Positions 40,854 through 50,074 of a stretch of 52,541 nucleotides of DNA are shown piece after piece. The notes under the pieces were generated by a model. The model ran no database searches, had not been told where the DNA came from, and saw nothing but the letters and a program-made list of their open reading frames with translations. Both the position numbers and the translations under genes were made by a program. Source of the DNA: Lentisphaeria bacterium (GTDB lineage: Bacteria; Verrucomicrobiota; Lentisphaeria; Oligosphaerales; Oligosphaeraceae); assembly GCA_016288215.1 (NCBI GenBank), contig JAEEYQ010000052.1, positions 1 to 52,541 on the forward strand, written 5' to 3'. Position 1 is the first letter of the stretch. The number at the start of each line of letters is the position of its first letter.

Positions 40854-41189
40854 TTAGCCCTCCTGGGTTGGGTCATCCACGGCCACGACGGCGGTGCCAT
40901 AGGCGTAAAGCTCTGCCGCGCCGGAAGTTATGCTGCTCGTGGCGAAACGGACATTCACCACGGCGTTGGCCTGAAGCTCCTCCGCCTGAGCCAACATCCG
41001 GCTCACGGCCTCCCGACGGGACTCCACCAGCAGTTCCGTGTAGCCCTTCAGCTCGCCGCCGACCAGGTTCTTGAAGGACGCCGCAATGTCTTTGCCCACA
41101 TGCTTCGCCCGAACGGTGTTGCCCTGCACAAGTCCCTTGACCTCAATGATTTTCTTGCCCGGAATGGTCTCTGTGTTGACGATGATCAT
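40854..41189 (-). CDS. YbjQ/UPF0145 family protein
   Basis: A 111-residue soluble protein with the UPF0145 pattern: MIIVNTETIPGKKIIEVKGLVQGNTV, VGGELKGYTELLVESRREAV and ANAVVNVRFATS, ending AELYAYGTAVVAV. The start at 41189 is preferred to a longer frame from 41492, because AGGAGCG lies 6 bases upstream and residues before it do not match the family. It is the first gene of the YbjQ, YbjQ-membrane, PrsW operon and is divergent from the oxidoreductase operon. The biochemical role is not established. Confidence 0.88.
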   Translation of the reverse strand: MIIVNTETIPGKKIIEVKGLVQGNTVRAKHVGKDIAASFKNLVGGELKGYTELLVESRREAVSRMLAQAEELQANAVVNVRFATSSITSGAAELYAYGTAVVAVDDPTQEG

Positions 41190-41404
41190 ACGACGCTCCT
41201 CTTCGTTTGTGTTTGTTCGCGGCCGCCCGCCCACAAAAGGGCAATGCCGATGAAGAATACTATATTCCACTAATGGAGATTGCAAACGGCCAGATGGAAC
41301 ACGAGTCCGTCTTGATGCCGAAGACGGTGGAAAGCGGCCCTTCCGATTTTCAAAATCACGGACATGTGTTATATTTATATGGTATATGCTTTTATGATGA
41401 TTCG

Positions 41405-41433
41405 GCGCGGATGGAAAGCAGTCCGCGCTTTTT
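41405..41433 (+). terminator. Leader terminator/attenuator candidate before ferredoxin gene
   Basis: A 7-bp stem GCGCGGA (41405-41411) and TCCGCGC (41422-41428) with a 10-base loop is followed by five Ts (41429-41433). It ends 28 bases before the ferredoxin ATG. No plus-strand gene lies upstream for over 200 bases, so it would stop or attenuate the operon's own leader transcript, or be a 5' stabiliser. The region just upstream is TATATTTATATGG-like and may be the promoter. Confidence 0.45.
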
Positions 41434-41461
41434 GTCTTGAGAGAAGGAGGAAAGAGACTCC

Positions 41462-41695
41462 ATGGACATTGACAAGACCAAGCCTTATCCATTGATCAAC
41501 AGTCTGGAATGCAAATCCTGCGGCCGTTGCGTGGCCGCTTGCCCGAAGCAGGTTCTCCAGATTGGGTCGGAGCTGAATGAGCGCGGCTATCGCTACGTGG
41601 TGTACGCCGGAACGGGCTGTGTGGGCTGCGGAACCTGCTTCTACACCTGTCCGGAGCCTTACGCGCTGGAAATCCACATTCCCGCGAAGGGCTGA
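41462..41695 (+). CDS. 2-oxoacid:ferredoxin oxidoreductase delta subunit, 2x[4Fe-4S]
   Basis: A 77-residue ferredoxin-like subunit with two clusters: [12 protein letters not shown] near residues 17-28 and [12 protein letters not shown] near 53-64. Each has the CxxCxxCxxxCP spacing for a [4Fe-4S] centre. It passes electrons from the TPP subunit to ferredoxin. A strong AAGGAGG ribosome binding site lies upstream. It is followed after 38 bases by the alpha subunit gene, giving the usual delta-alpha-beta/gamma order. Confidence 0.9.
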   Translation: MDIDKTKPYPLINSLECKSCGRCVAACPKQVLQIGSELNERGYRYVVYAGTGCVGCGTCFYTCPEPYALEIHIPAKG

Positions 41696-41733
41696 TTCCA
41701 CACCGCAACCGCAAAACAGAGGATACCTTCCAT

Positions 41734-42792
41734 ATGGCAACCAAATTAGTCAAAGGGAACACAGCCGTGGTCATCGGAGCGCTGTACGCAGGCTCCGACT
41801 GCTATTTCGGATACCCCATCACGCCGGCCAGCGAAGTGCTTCATGAAGCGTCCCATCTCTATCCCAAGCTGGGGCGGAAGTTCATTCAGGCGGAGTCGGA
41901 GGAGGCGTCCATCAACATGGTGTACGGAGCGGCCTCCACGGGCCATCGGGTCTTCACCGCCTCTTCGGGGCCGGGCGTCAGTCTGATGCAGGAGGGTGTA
42001 TCCTACATGGCCGGCGCGGAGCTGCCGGGGGTCATTGTGGACATCATGCGGGCGGGGCCGGGTCTCGGCAATATCGGCCCTGAACAGGGGGACTACTCTC
42101 AAGTGGTCCATGGCGGCGGCCACGGCAACTACCATGCGCTGGTCCTCGCGCCAAACTGCGTGCAGGAGATGTGCGACTTCACGCGGCTGGCCTTCGACCT
42201 CGCCTTCAAATGGCGCTCCCCTGTCTATGTGCTGGCGGACGGCGTTTTGGGCCAAATGATTGAGCAGCTGGAGTTTCCGGAGGAGGCCATTGAGCCGAAG
42301 GTCAATGACGACTGGGCCGTCAAGGGCACGAAGGAAACTCGTAAGAACCTGGTAACCAGCATCTTCCTGAATTTTGAACAGCTGGAGGCCTTCAACAACC
42401 GCCTTCAGGAGAAATATGCGCGGATTGAGGCGGAGGAATGCCGCTGGAACGAGGAGGCCACGGCGGATGCGGACATCGTGCTGGTGGCCTATGGCATCAG
42501 CTCCCGCATCGCGAAGACCGCCATGGACACGGCCCGCAAGGAGGGGCTCAAGGTCGGACTGTTCCGTCCCCACACCCTGTTCCCCTTCCCGAAGGCGGCT
42601 CTGAACAAGCTGGCCGACCGACCCGTCTCCTTCATCAGCGTGGAGATGAGCAATGGCCAGATGGCCGATGACATCCGTCTGGCCATCTCCTGCCGCCGTC
42701 CGGTTGAATTGGTCAGCCGTTTGGGCGGCAATCTCATCACTCTGGACCAGGTGATGGACAAGATCCACAGTATCGCGGGAAACAGGGGGTGA
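41734..42792 (+). CDS. 2-oxoacid:ferredoxin oxidoreductase alpha subunit (VorB/KorA-like)
   Basis: A 352-residue subunit of a ferredoxin-dependent 2-oxoacid oxidoreductase that converts a branched-chain 2-oxoacid or 2-oxoglutarate to acyl-CoA. Landmarks are [14 protein letters not shown] near residue 27, [30 protein letters not shown] near 52-82 and [18 protein letters not shown] near 105. The C-terminal part has [16 protein letters not shown] and [12 protein letters not shown]. Full length for the family. VorB (3-methyl-2-oxobutanoate) is the closest feel, but KorA cannot be excluded. Overlaps a possible GTG start of the next gene. Confidence 0.9.
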   Translation: MATKLVKGNTAVVIGALYAGSDCYFGYPITPASEVLHEASHLYPKLGRKFIQAESEEASINMVYGAASTGHRVFTASSGPGVSLMQEGVSYMAGAELPGVIVDIMRAGPGLGNIGPEQGDYSQVVHGGGHGNYHALVLAPNCVQEMCDFTRLAFDLAFKWRSPVYVLADGVLGQMIEQLEFPEEAIEPKVNDDWAVKGTKETRKNLVTSIFLNFEQLEAFNNRLQEKYARIEAEECRWNEEATADADIVLVAYGISSRIAKTAMDTARKEGLKVGLFRPHTLFPFPKAALNKLADRPVSFISVEMSNGQMADDIRLAISCRRPVELVSRLGGNLITLDQVMDKIHSIAGNRG

Positions 42793-42797
42793 TTACC

Positions 42798-44222
42798 ATG
42801 ACGGAAAAAGTTCTTTGCACCAAAGGCATCTATAAGGAATTCCCCCGGAAGGGGCCCAACGCCGCGCCATCGGCGACCCACTATTGCCCCGGCTGCGGCC
42901 ATGGAATTCTGCACAAGCTCATCGGCGAGGCCATGGCGGAGCTGGAGATTCAGGACGACACCGTCATGATCAGCCCCGTGGGCTGCGCCGTGTTCGCCTA
43001 CTACTACTTTGACTGCGGCAACATCCAGGTGGCCCACGGCCGTGCGCCGGCGGTCGCCACGGGCGTCTCCCGCGCCACGGACAAGATCGTCATCTCCTAT
43101 CAGGGGGACGGCGACCTGGCCTCCATCGGCCTGAACGAGACGCTGCAGGCCGCCAACCGCGGCGAGAAGATGGCCGTGTTCTTCATCAACAACACCGTGT
43201 ACGGCATGACTGGCGGCCAGATGGCGCCGACGACCCTGATTGGCGAAAAGACTATGACCTCTCCGGACGGACGGGATCCCCTCACGCAGGGCTATCCCCT
43301 TCATATGTGCGAACTTATCAATAGTCTGAAGGCCCCTGTCTTCATCGAGCGGGTCGCTTTGTCGGATCCCGCCCACATCCGCGGCGCCCGCAAGGCCGTC
43401 CGCAAGGCGTTGGAGATTCAGAAGGCCGGCTTGGGCTATGCCTTCGTGGAAGTGCTGTCCCCCTGCCCCACCAACCTGGGCAAGGCCGCCATTTCCAGTA
43501 ACGACTTCATCAACAACGAGATGGCGCAGGAGTTCCCCATCCAGAACTTCCGTGACCGCTCCGCCGAGGCCACGCCTGTGCCGCGGGCGAAGAGCGACTT
43601 CTCCAAGGCCAGCCTGGACACGCTGTTCGATCTGGACAGCATTCCCGCCCATGTGCCCTGCGACGAGGCCAACTTCAAGGGCTCGCAGGTGAAGATCTCC
43701 GGCTTCGGCGGCCAAGGCGTGCTCAGCCTCGGCGTCATGCTGACGCAGGCGGCTCAGGCGGCCGGCAAGAAGGTGTCGTGGTATCCCTCCTACGGGCCAG
43801 AGCAGCGCGGCGGCACCTCCAACTGCTCCGTGACCATCTCGTCGGAGGCCATCGGGTCGCCGGTGGTGTATCATCCGGATCTGCTGGTCGCCATGAATCG
43901 TCCGTCTCTGGAGAAGTTCAAGAACGACGTGAAGCCGGGCGGCACCATCATGTACGACGCCATCATGGGCGAGGTGGAGATGCCGGCGGGCGTCCGTGGC
44001 ATCGCCGTTCCCGCGCAGGAGCTGGCGGTGAAGGCGGGCTCCGCCAAGGCGGCCAACACCATCATGTTCGGCGTCATGCTGGAGCTGGGCATCACCCACT
44101 TGCCGGCGGAGGCCTTCGCCAAAGCGTTGGCCGCCAATTTCAGCAAAAAGCCGAAGCTCATTCCCCTGAATCAGGAGATTCTCGAATTCGCCAGAAAATG
44201 GGTTCGGGAGACCGTGAAATAG
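42798..44222 (+). CDS. 2-oxoacid:ferredoxin oxidoreductase fused beta (TPP) and gamma subunits
   Basis: A 474-residue fusion. Residues 1-255 are the thiamine-diphosphate beta subunit: [13 protein letters not shown], the TPP/Mg motif [20 protein letters not shown] and [19 protein letters not shown]. Residues 292-474 are the gamma subunit, starting [15 protein letters not shown], with [14 protein letters not shown] and later [15 protein letters not shown] linker of about 40 residues joins them. ATG 42798 is chosen over GTG 42789, which overlaps the upstream stop. With the two preceding genes it makes a complete delta, alpha, beta-gamma enzyme for anaerobic oxidative decarboxylation. Confidence 0.92.
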   Translation: MTEKVLCTKGIYKEFPRKGPNAAPSATHYCPGCGHGILHKLIGEAMAELEIQDDTVMISPVGCAVFAYYYFDCGNIQVAHGRAPAVATGVSRATDKIVISYQGDGDLASIGLNETLQAANRGEKMAVFFINNTVYGMTGGQMAPTTLIGEKTMTSPDGRDPLTQGYPLHMCELINSLKAPVFIERVALSDPAHIRGARKAVRKALEIQKAGLGYAFVEVLSPCPTNLGKAAISSNDFINNEMAQEFPIQNFRDRSAEATPVPRAKSDFSKASLDTLFDLDSIPAHVPCDEANFKGSQVKISGFGGQGVLSLGVMLTQAAQAAGKKVSWYPSYGPEQRGGTSNCSVTISSEAIGSPVVYHPDLLVAMNRPSLEKFKNDVKPGGTIMYDAIMGEVEMPAGVRGIAVPAQELAVKAGSAKAANTIMFGVMLELGITHLPAEAFAKALAANFSKKPKLIPLNQEILEFARKWVRETVK

Positions 44223-44233
44223 AGGACGGGAAC

Positions 44234-44261
44234 TTGTTTCCCGCCAATTCGACGCTATATT
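44234..44261 (+). promoter_or_regulatory. Possible rpsU promoter
   Basis: TTGTTT (44234-44239), a 16-base spacer and TATATT (44256-44261), 80 bases before the rpsU ATG. The -35 overlaps a small CGGGAA/TTCCCG hairpin that may end the oxidoreductase transcript. Confidence 0.3.
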
Positions 44262-44340
44262 GAATTGTTTTGTGTTCGGGGCGCGTTGTCCCGGACGTCA
44301 CATGAAAAACTTAACTGACGCCAAAGGAGGTGAAAAGAGA

Positions 44341-44505
44341 ATGCCGTCTGATATTAAATGCCGCAAGGGTGAACCTGTGGAACGCGCTTTGCGCCGTCTG
44401 AAGAAGAAGATGGACAAAGAGGGTACCATGAAGGAGCTGCGTAATCGCCGCCACTATGAGAAGCCCAGCGAAGTCAAGAGGCGTCAGAGCCGCCGGTCCC
44501 ATTAA
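44341..44505 (+). CDS. rpsU: 30S ribosomal protein S21
   Basis: A 54-residue very basic protein, MPSDIKCRKGEPVERALRR and then KKKMDKEGTMKELRNRRHYEKPSE, typical of bS21 in length and sequence. It binds the small subunit near the anti-Shine-Dalgarno region. The start ATG 44341 is chosen over the in-frame ATG at 44260 because an extended Shine-Dalgarno match, AAAGGAGGTGA (44323-44333), lies 7 bases before it. This is the strongest ribosome binding site noticed in the window. A clear terminator follows. Confidence 0.95.
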   Translation: MPSDIKCRKGEPVERALRRLKKKMDKEGTMKELRNRRHYEKPSEVKRRQSRRSH

Positions 44506-44531
44506 TCCATGGACCGCAAATTTGGTTTGAA

Positions 44532-44565
44532 AAAAGGGGCCGTTGCAAAAGCAACGGTCCCTTTT
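44532..44565 (+). terminator. Rho-independent terminator after rpsU
   Basis: Stem GGGGCCGTTGC (44536-44546), loop AAAA, GCAACGGTCCC (44551-44561), with one G-U pair, then TTTT; an A-run before the stem extends it. Because both flanks are A/T runs, it can also act on the minus strand, where the GH2 gene ends at 44586. Confidence 0.85.
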
Positions 44566-44585
44566 GCGTACCATCCCATTCATGG

Positions 44586-47009
44586 TCAGCGGATTTTGCT
44601 CAGGTCCAGGCCGGTTTCCTCCCAGAAGAGAGTGTCCTCCACCAGTTTGTTGTCCAGTTCCCAGAAGTGGTTCATCACGTCTTCCGGGCGTGGTCCCTGG
44701 GCAGTCTCTTTCTTCACAAACTCCTTGAAATCAATGAGTTGCATCGTTTTTGTGGTGGCGGGCCATTGGGGACTCTCCACCAGTTCCCGCACAAAGGCGG
44801 CCACGGCGGGATTGGCCAGTCGGGTCATGGCGAAGGTGCAGACCGTCAGGGCACCGTTTCCGCATTTGACCTGGAAGAGGTAGCTGAAATTGCGCAGGGT
44901 GTCGTCATCGATGAAGTCCTTGATGCCGTTGACAATGCCTTTCATCCTGTCCCGCACGGGTTTGTCCACGCCGCTGATGCACTCCTCCACGGCGCAGGGG
45001 AAGTGGTCTAGGCAGACCTTGTAGCCGCCCTCCACCAGCCCTTGCCAGTTGAGGTTGAAATAGCGGCCGGAGCCCATGGCCTTCTGGAACCGCCCGTCGG
45101 CGACGATGCCGCCCAAGTGGCTGCCACGGTCCCAGATGCAGGGTTTGTAGCGGTCCAGCGCCCCCGGCAGGAGATACTGTCTCCAGGGGGCGTCCCGATG
45201 GTAGAGGAGGATGACGTGGCGGCCAGCCTCCAGATCCGCGAAGAGCGCGTCATCCAGACAGTCGGTCAGCACGGTGTCCTGCATTTCAGTAGGGGCGTCT
45301 GCCCGCAGGAAGGTCTCCAGGGCCCGGTTGTTCAGCCGCAGTTTGGGGATGCGGACGAAGGAATGGCGCGGATACAGCCACAGCAGCCATGAATTCCGCA
45401 GCGAAAGCCCCGCCGCCTCAAATTCCGCGATGAACTCGAATTGGCCCGCCTGCGGCCGCGGCTCCACGGTGAAGGCGAAGTCCGCCAGCTTCTGCAGACC
45501 GCCGGAGAGGGTCATGTCCCGCCCCTCGTAAAGGAGCTGCCGCGTTCCGTCTGGCGCGGCCAAAGTCAGCCGCAGCGTGCCGCCCGTGACCACCGGCGAC
45601 GGCAGGAAATCGGACACCTTCACCGTCCCACGAATCTCCTCTCCATAGCCAAAGACCTCGTTGGGGAAGGTCGCCAGCAGCACGGCGTCTCCCGTCATCT
45701 GGCGCAGCCAGTCCGCGGGGATGTATTTGTCGTCGTCAAAGCAGTCCACGATGCCGTTTTTGTTTTCGTATTTCAGGCAGTCGGAGAACTGGAGCATCTC
45801 GAAGCCGCAGAGGGAGGAGAGGCGGCATTTCTCCAACGCCACCTTGTAGGCGGTCATCTTGAAAAGCTGGGAGGCCTGGATGTAGTCCGCCATTTTTCCC
45901 TCAAGTCCTTTGCGTGCAATGAGTTTCGGCAATTCCGTCATGAAGCGGGGTCGACGGATGCCATTGGCCTCCAGATATTCTTCGCCAACTCGTTGGCAGA
46001 AGGCATCGAATTTTTTGCTAAGTGCTTTATAATCAGGAACTTCGATATAATGTAGGAATTCGTGGGCCAGCGTGGGTTTGGCGGGCGTGATGGTGCGGCA
46101 GACACAGGCTGAGACGCCGTTTCCCTCACATGTCACGTCATCCAGCGGCACGTCATGGACGGAGCCATTGATGCGCCAGCAGGCGTCCGACTCGAACATG
46201 TTTCCATGGTGCTTGAAGGGGAAGAAATAGGCGATGTGCTGCAGATACACATCCGCCGTCTGGCGGTCGTATTCCCCCCATCCCGAATTGTCCAGCATCA
46301 GCTTGCCGGGGGCCAGCCGCCGCCCCTCCTCAATGAGCTCCTGCACTTCCCTGTAGTGGCCGGAGCGATGCATCTCGTTGCCAATGCAGAAGATAGCGAT
46401 GGAGGGATGATTGCGGTAGGCCTTCAGGGTCTCCGCCCACACCTTGCCGTCCATGGACAGATTTTTCTTTTCGGCGCGGTCATCCACCTCATAGGTGAAG
46501 CCCACTTCCACATGGACCAGAATGCCCTCTTCATCAGCGGCCTCCACAAACTCCGGCCAGGGGATGGTGCTGTGGAAGCGGACCAAATTGAAGCCGTACT
46601 TCTTCGCCTGACGGATGTTCTTCACCGCTGCGTCCTTCAGGCTTCCTCCCGTCATGTTCGGATGGTCGTGGGCAACGATGCCGCGAATATAACCTCTTAG
46701 ATAGCAAGGAGTTCCATTAAGAAGAACCGTGTGGTTCCCTGCGGTGCGCAACTCGCAGAAGCCAAAGCGGACTCGCTCGCCGTTGGTCACCAACTCGTAG
46801 AGGGACGGCGTGGCGGGGCTCCAACGCTCCAGACGGGCGGCATTGAACAGACAACGGTGACGGCCGTCCTCCGTCATGTCGGTGGCCATCAGGGGGCAGT
46901 CCGCCAACGCGCCATCGAGCCGACGGACTTCCGGCCGGTCAAGCTTCTCCTCTGAAACAACCGTCAGCACTCTGGAGTCCACATAAGAATGAATAATCCA
47001 ATCCACCAT
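44586..47009 (-). CDS. GH2-family glycoside hydrolase, lacking N-terminal sugar-binding domain
   Basis: An 807-residue protein. Residues 1-95 look like the GH2 immunoglobulin-like domain (WSPATPSLYELV). The TIM-barrel follows with LNGTPCYLRGYIRG near residue 98, and the acid/base Glu212 in FCIGNEMH, the GH2 Asn-Glu signature. The nucleophile is probably in RFMTELPK near residue 355. The C-terminal 350 residues are beta-rich and unassigned. Usual GH2 enzymes begin with a jelly-roll domain before the Ig domain, which is missing here. No signal peptide, so cytoplasmic. It is divergent from the secreted CE7 esterase, hinting at joint use of an acetylated glycan. Confidence 0.8.
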   Translation of the reverse strand: MVDWIIHSYVDSRVLTVVSEEKLDRPEVRRLDGALADCPLMATDMTEDGRHRCLFNAARLERWSPATPSLYELVTNGERVRFGFCELRTAGNHTVLLNGTPCYLRGYIRGIVAHDHPNMTGGSLKDAAVKNIRQAKKYGFNLVRFHSTIPWPEFVEAADEEGILVHVEVGFTYEVDDRAEKKNLSMDGKVWAETLKAYRNHPSIAIFCIGNEMHRSGHYREVQELIEEGRRLAPGKLMLDNSGWGEYDRQTADVYLQHIAYFFPFKHHGNMFESDACWRINGSVHDVPLDDVTCEGNGVSACVCRTITPAKPTLAHEFLHYIEVPDYKALSKKFDAFCQRVGEEYLEANGIRRPRFMTELPKLIARKGLEGKMADYIQASQLFKMTAYKVALEKCRLSSLCGFEMLQFSDCLKYENKNGIVDCFDDDKYIPADWLRQMTGDAVLLATFPNEVFGYGEEIRGTVKVSDFLPSPVVTGGTLRLTLAAPDGTRQLLYEGRDMTLSGGLQKLADFAFTVEPRPQAGQFEFIAEFEAAGLSLRNSWLLWLYPRHSFVRIPKLRLNNRALETFLRADAPTEMQDTVLTDCLDDALFADLEAGRHVILLYHRDAPWRQYLLPGALDRYKPCIWDRGSHLGGIVADGRFQKAMGSGRYFNLNWQGLVEGGYKVCLDHFPCAVEECISGVDKPVRDRMKGIVNGIKDFIDDDTLRNFSYLFQVKCGNGALTVCTFAMTRLANPAVAAFVRELVESPQWPATTKTMQLIDFKEFVKKETAQGPRPEDVMNHFWELDNKLVEDTLFWEETGLDLSKIR

Positions 47010-47212
47010 GTTCCTATACCTTATCTACTATATATGGTAAGAAAGGGCCAGACGCCCCATTGGTCATGTCATCAATATAACGCGGCAATTGCCAAATGCA
47101 GGTTGCTTCCGTCCATTGAAAGGGCTCTTGCGAACGTTATTCTATGGACGGATGGGAGGGATGGAAGGCCCTTCGGTCCCACATGCCACCATGGCGGCCT
47201 TGCTCCATTCAC

Positions 47213-47254
47213 TTGCATTTGGGCACAATCCGCTTACAGTAATGAATGTTCATT
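47213..47254 (+). promoter_or_regulatory. Possible promoter with dyad upstream of CE7 esterase
   Basis: TTGCAT (47213-47218), a 16-base spacer and TACAGT (47235-47240), followed at once by a dyad AATGAA-TG-TTCATT (47241-47254). The dyad would lie at the transcription start and could be an operator. Confidence 0.25.
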
Positions 47255-47292
47255 GTTCTGTTTGTCAATCTTCATCACGTAGAGGTCCCATC

Positions 47293-49236
47293 ATGAAGCC
47301 GCTCTATCTGCTGTTTTTGCCTTTGCTCGCCGCATCCACCCTTGCCGCCGCCGTCCCTGAACTGGAGGAGCGGATTGGCGCGGAGGCCGCCGGCTATTCG
47401 CTGCTGTACAAAGTCCGTCCCACCGCGTGGAATAGCCAGCGGTATGACATCGACAACGCCGACGCCTATGAAGCCATGGGCTCTCCTGAACGTGTTGGTT
47501 ATCTGCTGATGCTGAAGGACATGCAAGATCAGCAGCGATGGGTTTTCGCGTCCTTCCGCCCCTTCTCCGACGACGTGGCGGATTTGGGCGTGCCAAGGGC
47601 AGGGGGCAAAATCTTCCAATGTCCCGTGCGTGAGCTGGAGGTCCAAAGCAACGTGGATGGCGTGAAGACGGGCCGGATTGAAGGCGGCGCCATTGAATTT
47701 TGGCCCATGAACTATCTGGCGGTTCGGCCGGAGGGCGCCGTCGAGGGCAGCGACACCCTTTTCGATTTCGCCGACAAGCCCGATGACCATGGCACCTTCG
47801 GCTCCATGCAGATTCACGACTCGGCCGGCCAGGCCACCATTTTGGCGTTCAGCAACCTGTTGGGCGGCAACAACTGCGATTTGGGCATCGGCAATGCCGC
47901 CGAAGGCAATCCGGACTGGACCTTCTCCAAATCTGCCAAGACCCTCAAGGAGGCCGTCCTGCTTGTGGTGGTGAAATATGGCGAGACGCCCACGGCCCCC
48001 CTCAATCTGGAGTCATCGGCGATTCGGCTCAGCGGCACCACGGACGTGAGTCCCGTGGAACTGAAGGCCGGAGACACCGTCACTTTCGCCGTCCGGCTGT
48101 TGCATAAGGAGAATCCCGTCGGCCGCTTTTACCTGAAATGGCGCCTAACCGCCGATGACGGACAGCGGCAGGAGGGCATGGAAAAGGCGGATGCGGAGAA
48201 GCCGCTGACCGTCAAGGCAACGCTGAATCAGCCGGGCTTTGTCCGCCTGCAGGTCTGGGGGCTTGGCAAAGGGGGCGTTCCGTTGCGCAACGGAAAGGTG
48301 GAGTTTGACGGTGGCGCAGGCTTCGACATGGCGAAAATCCGCAAAAGCACGCCGGAGCCGACGGATTTTGACGCCTATTGGAACCGCCAGAAGGAGAAGC
48401 TGGCCCAAGTGCCATTGGAGGTTCTGGAGAAGGAGGAACTGAAGACATTGGTGGAGGGCTATCGGCTCTTCCGCGTCAAGATCGCCTGCGCCGGCCCTCG
48501 CCCTGTGACAGGCTATCTCATTATCCCCCAAGGAGATGAGAAGCTTCCAGCCCATGCCTTCTACTATGGATACAACTACCGCCCCTATTCCCCCGGCAAG
48601 GGCTGGTTCAAACCCGGCTACATCAGCTTCCACGTCAACGCCCACGGCTGCGAGCTGGACGCCACGGAAGACTACTACCGCCAATTCGCCGACAGCATCC
48701 GCAGCGGCAAATATGACTATGCCTTTGATCCAGAGGAGAATAAGGATCCCGACAAGAGCTATTTCAACGGCATGGCCATGCGCGTCATGCGGTCCATGCA
48801 GTATCTGCAGACGCTGCCCGAATGGAACGGCAAGGACTTGGTGGCCTGCGGCTACAGCCAAGGGGGCATGCAGGCCTGCTGGGCCGCGGGGCTGCTGCCT
48901 GAAGTCAGCTACTGCCGCGCGGACATCCCATGGAACGCGGACATGGCAGCCCCCGCCATGGGTCGCAACCACGGCGACTGGTTTGTGGAGTATGTGCCTG
49001 GGCTGGAGTACTTTGACATCGTCAACCACATCGCTCGCGCCAAATGCCCTCTGGAGATTCCGCGGGCTGGTTTGGGGGACTACATCTGCCCGCCCTGCGG
49101 CGTCACCGCCCTCTATAACAACGCCCCTGGTCCCAAGCGCATCACCTATGTGCAGGGGTCGCAGCATTCTTTCGTGCCCCCCAAGGCGGAACGTTTCGTC
49201 ATCCAGGTGGGGGACATTCCGCCACTGAAGTTATAA
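47293..49236 (+). CDS. Secreted CE7-type acetyl esterase with N-terminal beta domains
   Basis: A 647-residue protein with signal peptide (MKPLYLLFLPLLAASTLAAA). Residues 20-330 are beta-sandwich material of unknown family. The C-terminal 320 residues are an alpha/beta hydrolase of CE7 type: FDAYWNRQKEKLA, HVNAHGCELD, nucleophile Ser near 521 in CGYSQGGM, Asp near 596 in GLGDYICPP, and His near 624 in GSQHSF. ATG 47293 is chosen since GAGGT lies upstream and it begins the signal peptide; the frame from 47089 adds unlikely residues. It is an exported deacetylase, related in its hydrolase part to the cytoplasmic enzyme at 37095-38309. Divergent from the GH2 gene. Confidence 0.85.
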   Translation: MKPLYLLFLPLLAASTLAAAVPELEERIGAEAAGYSLLYKVRPTAWNSQRYDIDNADAYEAMGSPERVGYLLMLKDMQDQQRWVFASFRPFSDDVADLGVPRAGGKIFQCPVRELEVQSNVDGVKTGRIEGGAIEFWPMNYLAVRPEGAVEGSDTLFDFADKPDDHGTFGSMQIHDSAGQATILAFSNLLGGNNCDLGIGNAAEGNPDWTFSKSAKTLKEAVLLVVVKYGETPTAPLNLESSAIRLSGTTDVSPVELKAGDTVTFAVRLLHKENPVGRFYLKWRLTADDGQRQEGMEKADAEKPLTVKATLNQPGFVRLQVWGLGKGGVPLRNGKVEFDGGAGFDMAKIRKSTPEPTDFDAYWNRQKEKLAQVPLEVLEKEELKTLVEGYRLFRVKIACAGPRPVTGYLIIPQGDEKLPAHAFYYGYNYRPYSPGKGWFKPGYISFHVNAHGCELDATEDYYRQFADSIRSGKYDYAFDPEENKDPDKSYFNGMAMRVMRSMQYLQTLPEWNGKDLVACGYSQGGMQACWAAGLLPEVSYCRADIPWNADMAAPAMGRNHGDWFVEYVPGLEYFDIVNHIARAKCPLEIPRAGLGDYICPPCGVTALYNNAPGPKRITYVQGSQHSFVPPKAERFVIQVGDIPPLKL

Positions 49237-49260
49237 CTCATTGATATACAAGGTGTTATA

Positions 49261-49986
49261 ATGATTCTCTTTGTGATACGCCATGGGGATCCCAACTATG
49301 CCTCCGATGTCTTGACCCCACGGGGCAGACGGCAGGCGGAGGCCATTGCGCGCCGTCTGGCCACCCATGGAGTGGACCGTATCTTCTCCTCTCCCTTGGG
49401 GCGGGCCAGAGAGACCGCCGCCCCCACGGCGGAGCTGTTCAACCTGCCCGTGGAAATCGAGGACTGGACCTCCGAATCCCACACGTGGTCGGAGTTCACC
49501 TTCATCGACCATGACCACAACGACAGAAAACGATGGATTTTCGATGTGCCCGGCTGGCGTTTTCATGAAAAGGAGGACCACGACCGCAGCAAGGACTGGC
49601 GGCAATGCCGTTGCCTACAGAACTTGGACGGAGATTATCGGCCAGACACCTGCTACGACCGGCTGATGGCGGCCTCTGACGCCTTTTTGGAGAAGCTGGG
49701 CTATCGCCATGAGAACAACGCCTACACCATCCTTCAGCCCAATGAGGAGCGCATCGCCCTTTTCTGTCATGCCGGTTTCATCATGTGCTGGTTCCCCTAC
49801 CTGCTGGGCATCCCGCCGCACCTCTTCTGGAGCGCCTTTGACATCACCCACACGGGCCTCAACGTCATCCATTTCAAGAACGATGACTCTGGCCTGACCT
49901 GGCCCCGCTGCCTCGCGTGGAACGACCTTTCCCACATCCATGAGAGCCGGCTGCCTTTGCTTCACAACAATCGGATTCCCCTTTGA
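49261..49986 (+). CDS. Histidine phosphatase (phosphoglycerate mutase-like) family protein
   Basis: A 241-residue member of the histidine phosphatase superfamily. The catalytic RHG is Arg7-His8-Gly9 (FVIRHGDPNY), the second Arg is in FSSPLGRARETA near residue 47, and the second His is in ALFCHAGF near 177. The insert between residues 75 and 140 is longer than in small mutases and rich in Trp and Asp. It removes phosphate from an unknown cytoplasmic substrate. The gene starts 24 bases after the CE7 esterase stop and may be co-transcribed; TTATA directly precedes the ATG and no ribosome binding site is seen. Confidence 0.88.
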   Translation: MILFVIRHGDPNYASDVLTPRGRRQAEAIARRLATHGVDRIFSSPLGRARETAAPTAELFNLPVEIEDWTSESHTWSEFTFIDHDHNDRKRWIFDVPGWRFHEKEDHDRSKDWRQCRCLQNLDGDYRPDTCYDRLMAASDAFLEKLGYRHENNAYTILQPNEERIALFCHAGFIMCWFPYLLGIPPHLFWSAFDITHTGLNVIHFKNDDSGLTWPRCLAWNDLSHIHESRLPLLHNNRIPL

Positions 49987-50074
49987 GGCCATTTGCCCTC
50001 TCAACGGGCGGAAATTGTGCAACATATATCATAACTTGTTTATAATCAATAATATATAAAATCCATTTGCGTTT

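Noticed and set aside
42489..44099. 536-codon minus-strand open frame
   Set aside because: Antisense to the oxidoreductase subunit genes; His/Gly/Arg-rich shadow.
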